From contig JACQDU010000757.1 of assembly GCA_016200955.1 (NCBI GenBank), positions 1 through 16,952 of the forward strand: 16,952 bases of DNA, written 5' to 3'. The notes below the pieces were generated by a model. That model saw nothing but the letters and a program-made list of their open reading frames with translations. It was not told the DNA's origin and searched no databases. Every line of letters begins with the position of its first letter. Position 1 is the stretch's first letter. This document shows positions 14,750 through 16,952 of this stretch, piece after piece. This DNA comes from a bacterium (GTDB lineage: Bacteria > Planctomycetota > J058 > JACQDU01). A program made the translations under genes and the position numbers.

Positions 14750-15520
14750 ATGCTCGTCACGTCGCCCGCGACAGTGCTGAGGCTGGCCGCGCTTCGCGCT
14801 GCTTTCGCCAGCCTGATCTTCGCGATCGCCGCGGCCGTCTTTCTCGGGAGCTCGTCGGACGTTCTCGCGATCGCGCTCGCTGCCGCTTCGGCGACGGCAG
14901 CGACGACCATCGCCGAGGTCCTGACCGATGAGCACGGCGTGCGTCCCGGGCTCACGGGAATACTCGTGGCCGCGGTCGCGATGGTCGCGCTCCTCTTCGG
15001 GATCTTCCAGGCCGCTTACGCGCCCGCCGTCGTCGAAGACGGCTCGCCCGGCGCGGGGTTCGGGGCGATCGCGCGGCGGTGGGGCGACCTCTCGGGCAGT
15101 CTGCGGGCCCATTTCGCATTGCTCGAGATGTACTGCGCGCCGTTCGTCGTCACCGTCTTGTTCCGGCGATTCTGGAGCCAGGTCGCTCGCGACCACTACC
15201 TCTGCTGGTTCTGGCGCGCCCTCGTATTCCAGTGGAGCCCCGCGGTCCTCCTCGCGCTGCCGGGTGCGTTTTCCCTGAGCAACCACAATCACTTCTCGTG
15301 CCGGTGCTGCGTGGGCTACGGGCTCGTCGCGCACGGGCTCGAGCTCGTGGTCCAGTTGTTCTTCATCGCGCTCTCGACGACCCTGTTCGGCGTCGGGTGC
15401 GATCTTGCCGGGAGGGTCGACACGTGGCTCTCGTGCGGCCCGCCGCTCGGCATCCGCTTCGTGGCCTTCCTGAGGCACCTCGAACGTGACTTGTCGGCAG
15501 CCGATCGTTGGGGCGAGTGA
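14750..15520 (+). CDS. Polytopic membrane protein of unknown function
   Basis: A 256-residue hydrophobic protein I do not recognise. About six membrane helices can be drawn, at roughly 9-33, 38-58, 69-91, 123-141, 152-173 and 188-218. A small cysteine cluster, FSCRCCVG (183-189), sits in the loop before the last helix, with further Cys at 129, 152, 217 and 229; the spacing could bind metal or form disulfides, but no known motif matches. The C-terminal 35 residues are hydrophilic. The ATG at 14750 follows GGGGG by about 10 nt. Its codons include more weakly biased third positions than neighbouring genes, as expected for a membrane protein or an acquired gene. It stands alone between gpsA (100-bp gap) and a repeat array, with no evident partner. 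Coding status rests on ORF length, hydrophobic periodicity and the absence of a better frame. Confidence 0.65.
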   Translation: MLVTSPATVLRLAALRAAFASLIFAIAAAVFLGSSSDVLAIALAAASATAATTIAEVLTDEHGVRPGLTGILVAAVAMVALLFGIFQAAYAPAVVEDGSPGAGFGAIARRWGDLSGSLRAHFALLEMYCAPFVVTVLFRRFWSQVARDHYLCWFWRALVFQWSPAVLLALPGAFSLSNHNHFSCRCCVGYGLVAHGLELVVQLFFIALSTTLFGVGCDLAGRVDTWLSCGPPLGIRFVAFLRHLERDLSAADRWGE

Positions 15521-15643
15521 ATCTTGGACCTCGCCTCCGCGGGCGTAGGATCCTTGCTCGCCCAAAGGGAAGGCACGACTCGCAGAGGTCGTCCCACCAC
15601 CTCGCCGCGACCCGGCGGTGAACGAGCACGCGTTCCGCTGAAG
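15521..15643. other. Non-coding spacer before the repeat array
   Basis: No credible gene is seen here. GGGCGAG (15511-15517, at the end of the membrane-protein gene) is matched by a perfect inverted copy CTCGCCC at 15557-15563, but the roughly 39-nt loop makes a simple terminator doubtful. The rest shows neither strong promoter nor RNA-gene structure. Confidence 0.4.
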
Positions 15644-15823
15644 CCGTTCCGGATTCCGGTTCCGGAGAAACGGTTCCGGGGACCGCAACCAGTGACCGGA
15701 GACCGCAACCGGTGACCGGCAACCAGTGACCGGAGACCGCAATAGTGACCGGCAACCGGTGACCGGTGACCGGTGACCGGCAACCGGTGACCGGGCAACC
15801 GGTGACCGGCAACCGGTGACCGG
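15644..15823. repeat. GTGACCGG / CAACCGG interspersed short-repeat array
   Basis: About 180 bp of short repeats. The first 35 bp are GGTTCC-type units; from 15681 the recurring element is a roughly 14-base unit AACCRGTGACCGG followed by A or C, sometimes collapsed to the 7-base unit GGTGACC. I count ten copies of GTGACCGG in this stretch. Units contain the palindrome ACCGGT and the quasi-palindrome GGTGACC. The spacing is irregular (7, 14-15, 18-20 bases), so this is not CRISPR-like. It lies between two genes and ends just before a promoter-like TGCTATGCT. The repeat at 1-62 is of related composition. Confidence 0.88.
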
Positions 15824-15827
15824 ACGC

Positions 15828-15836
15828 TGCTATGCT
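15828..15836 (+). promoter_or_regulatory. Extended -10-like element after the repeat array
   Basis: TGC followed by TATGCT has the same extended form as TGCTATAAG before the acyltransferase gene. Transcription would begin near 15843. The GTG at 15877 would then have a leader of about 34 nt. The element begins five bases after the last repeat unit. Confidence 0.35.
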
Positions 15837-15876
15837 TGCCCTCGTCCATGGGCCCGACGGCGGACGGGGATGGCGG

Positions 15877-16194
15877 GTGAGCCCGAGCGACGACGCGGAC
15901 TTCTTCACCAAGCTCGTCTCGGTGAACCTCGAGCACAACGACTTGGACGCCGCGCTCGCCTCGCTCGAGACGGCGGCGGCGCGCTCGACCACGGCCACGC
16001 AGCGCTCGCGCGCCGCGTCCGCCGCCGCCTCGCTCGTCGAGCGCCTCGAGCGCGGCAAGGACCTCGCGCGCGCCGCGCGCGCCCGCGGGATCCTGGCTTC
16101 GCTCGAGAGCGGACGGCGAGAAGACCCTCGCCCGGCGAGCCTCACGGAGACTCCTCCCGCGGCCGCGGCCTCGAGGGAGGTCGGGCGCGCCTAG
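15877..16194 (+). CDS. N-terminal part of an interrupted GAF-domain gene (or a separate small helical protein)
   Basis: An ORF of about 105 residues from GTG at 15877 to a TAG at 16192-16194. The product starts SPSDDADFFTKLVSVNLEHN, is almost entirely helical, and has TPR-like helix pairs (LDAALASLETAAARS and ASLVERLERGKDLARAAR); it ends in a low-complexity Ala/Pro/Glu stretch. The frame downstream of the TAG is the same and stays open through a GAF domain with no good start codon of its own, so this is most simply the N-terminal third of one gene. The start is uncertain: an in-frame ATG at 15832 overlaps the promoter-like TATGCT and is less likely. If it is a real short gene, its role is unknown. 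Confidence 0.5.
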   Translation: MSPSDDADFFTKLVSVNLEHNDLDAALASLETAAARSTTATQRSRAASAAASLVERLERGKDLARAARARGILASLESGRREDPRPASLTETPPAAAASREVGRA

Positions 16195-16824
16195 GTCGGG
16201 CAACGAGCGTCCGAGCCCGGCTCGGGGGCCAGCAGCTCGCTCGAGATCATCCGGCGTCTCCTCGTCGCGCCGGAGCTCGTCGAGCGGCTCCGCACGCTGG
16301 TCGCGAAGAAGGGCGAGCCGCCCGGGACCGACGCGCCGCTCTCGCTCCCGGTCGCGGAGGTCGTGGCCAGGCTCCTCTCGGTCGAGCTCGATGTGAGCCG
16401 GACGGCGGAGGTCGCGCTCGACCTCGTCGCGAGGGCGACGAACGCGGACCGCGGCTTCCTGATCCTGGCGGATGGCGCCGAAGCCTTCGGCCTGCGCGGA
16501 GGGCAGGAGAGGCCGCCCGAGACGAGCGAGGGGATCCTCCGCGAGGTCCAGCGCACGAACGAGACCGTCCTCGTCGTGGACGCCGCGAGCGACGCGCGCT
16601 TCGGCGAGCGCGGGAGCATCAAGACGATCGGCGCCCGGTCCGTCCTCGCCGTGCCCGTGAGAGATCCCGATGCGGCCACGATCGCGGCCGTGATCTACCT
16701 CGACGCGCCGAGCGCCCCCGCGCGCTTCGGCGCCCGCGAGCGCGAGCTGGCCGAGGCGCTCGCGGGAGCGATCGCCGTTCCTCTCGGGAACGCCCGGCGC
16801 TTCGAGGCGCAGTCGCTCGAGCTC
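16195..16824 (+). pseudogene. GAF-domain segment in frame after an internal TAG (interrupted gene)
   Basis: The frame continues directly past the TAG at 16192. After a Ser/Gly/Pro-rich linker come helices (EIIRRLLVAPELVERLRTLV), then a GAF domain of about 130 residues: TAEVALDLVARATNADRGFL, then GILREVQRTNETVLVVDAAS, then GARSVLAVPVRDP and IAAVIYLDAPSAPARF, ending in GNARRFEAQSLEL. GAF domains bind small ligands or act as sensory modules, often ahead of sigma54-activation, cyclase or kinase domains. No ATG lies between the TAG and the GAF domain; GTG at 16363 would cut off the conserved-looking helices. I therefore read it as one gene broken by a nonsense codon or a sequencing error. Coding character on this strand appears to stop near 16825, although the frame stays open to the window end. 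Confidence 0.6.
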
Positions 16825-16950
16825 GTAGAGCCTGGGCGGGAAGATCTCGAGCAGCTCCCCGAAGATGCGCTGCCACGGCCAGTGGTCGCGCGGCCCGGTC
16901 CACTTCCCGTCGGCCGTCGTGCGGACGTCCCACGCGCCCGGCTCGTCGGC
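16825..16950 (-). CDS. Possible partial minus-strand coding fragment at the window edge
   Basis: Read on the minus strand from the right edge, one frame gives a protein-like segment rich in aromatic and mixed residues: EPGAWDVRTTADGKWTG, then PRDHWPWQRIFGELLEIF, then PPRLYELE. The three Trp and the balanced composition contrast with the Arg/Pro/Ala-rich shadows typical of this genome. Past about 16824 the same frame becomes shadow-like, opposite the GAF-domain sequence. I do not recognise a family. It could be the end of a minus-strand gene joined by an inversion or misassembly, or chance. Confidence 0.35.
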
Positions 16951-16952
16951 GA

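Noticed and set aside
15644..15823. CRISPR array
   Set aside because: Units are 7-14 bases with irregular spacing, and there are no unique spacers of constant length and no cas genes.
16192..16194. TAG recoded as an amino acid throughout the genome
   Set aside because: TAG ends the zinc-ribbon membrane, WD40 and GH57 genes at expected positions, so it is used as a stop here.
15316..16203. Minus-strand ORF covering the repeat array, with repeated VTGHRLPVTGH-like peptides
   Set aside because: The peptide repeat is only the translation of the DNA repeat; the flanks are shadows of the membrane-protein and GAF genes.

Overview
The window is a very GC-rich (about 70% by eye), gene-dense stretch of a bacterial chromosome. 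The strong G/C third-position bias produces long antisense shadow ORFs. Several features fit a Planctomycetota-like, or less likely Acidobacteriota-like, uncultured lineage: a Hanks-type kinase with a zinc ribbon and a long TPR array, a RING-like/transmembrane/WD40 protein, and a DUF4261 protein. This assignment is an inference from gene content; there is no rRNA or marker set here.

Layout. Positions 1-62 hold a degenerate CCGG-rich simple repeat. On the minus strand, 64-5181 is a compact operon, transcribed right to left: Ser/Thr kinase with 14 TPRs, alpha/beta hydrolase (ATGA stop/start overlap), DUF4261 protein (4-nt gap). Upstream of it, with a hairpin and a promoter-like sequence between, lies a zinc-ribbon membrane protein of unknown function (5268-6428). 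A divergent promoter region (6429-6529) separates that gene from a plus-strand M20-family hydantoinase/carbamoylase-type hydrolase (6530-7780). The hydrolase converges on, and overlaps by 8 nt, a minus-strand RING-like/TM/WD40 protein (7773-9194). Upstream of that is a minus-strand dimeric-type dUTPase (9235-9681).

From 9788 everything is on the plus strand: a GH57 alpha-glucan enzyme, a PlsB-like glycerol-3-phosphate acyltransferase, and gpsA, which overlaps the acyltransferase by 4 nt. Then come an unrecognised polytopic membrane protein (14750-15520), a gap with a GTGACCGG-type repeat array (15644-15823), and a GAF-domain gene that is interrupted by an in-frame TAG and seems to lose plus-strand coding character near 16825.

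How the genes work together. GpsA makes sn-glycerol-3-phosphate and the PlsB-like protein acylates it, the first step of phospholipid synthesis; their translational coupling is the clearest functional pair. The kinase/hydrolase/DUF4261 operon is probably a signalling or envelope-stress unit, but its input and targets are unknown. Three membrane-anchored proteins here begin with a Cys4-type zinc ribbon or RING-like domain, a shared design. Several starts lie 6-9 nt after a -10-like hexamer, suggesting leaderless or near-leaderless transcription.

I found no convincing mobile element, CRISPR array, tRNA or rRNA. The most unusual parts are the broken GAF gene and apparent strand switch at the right end, the CCGG-type repeats at both ends, and the RING-like/WD40 and kinase/TPR proteins.
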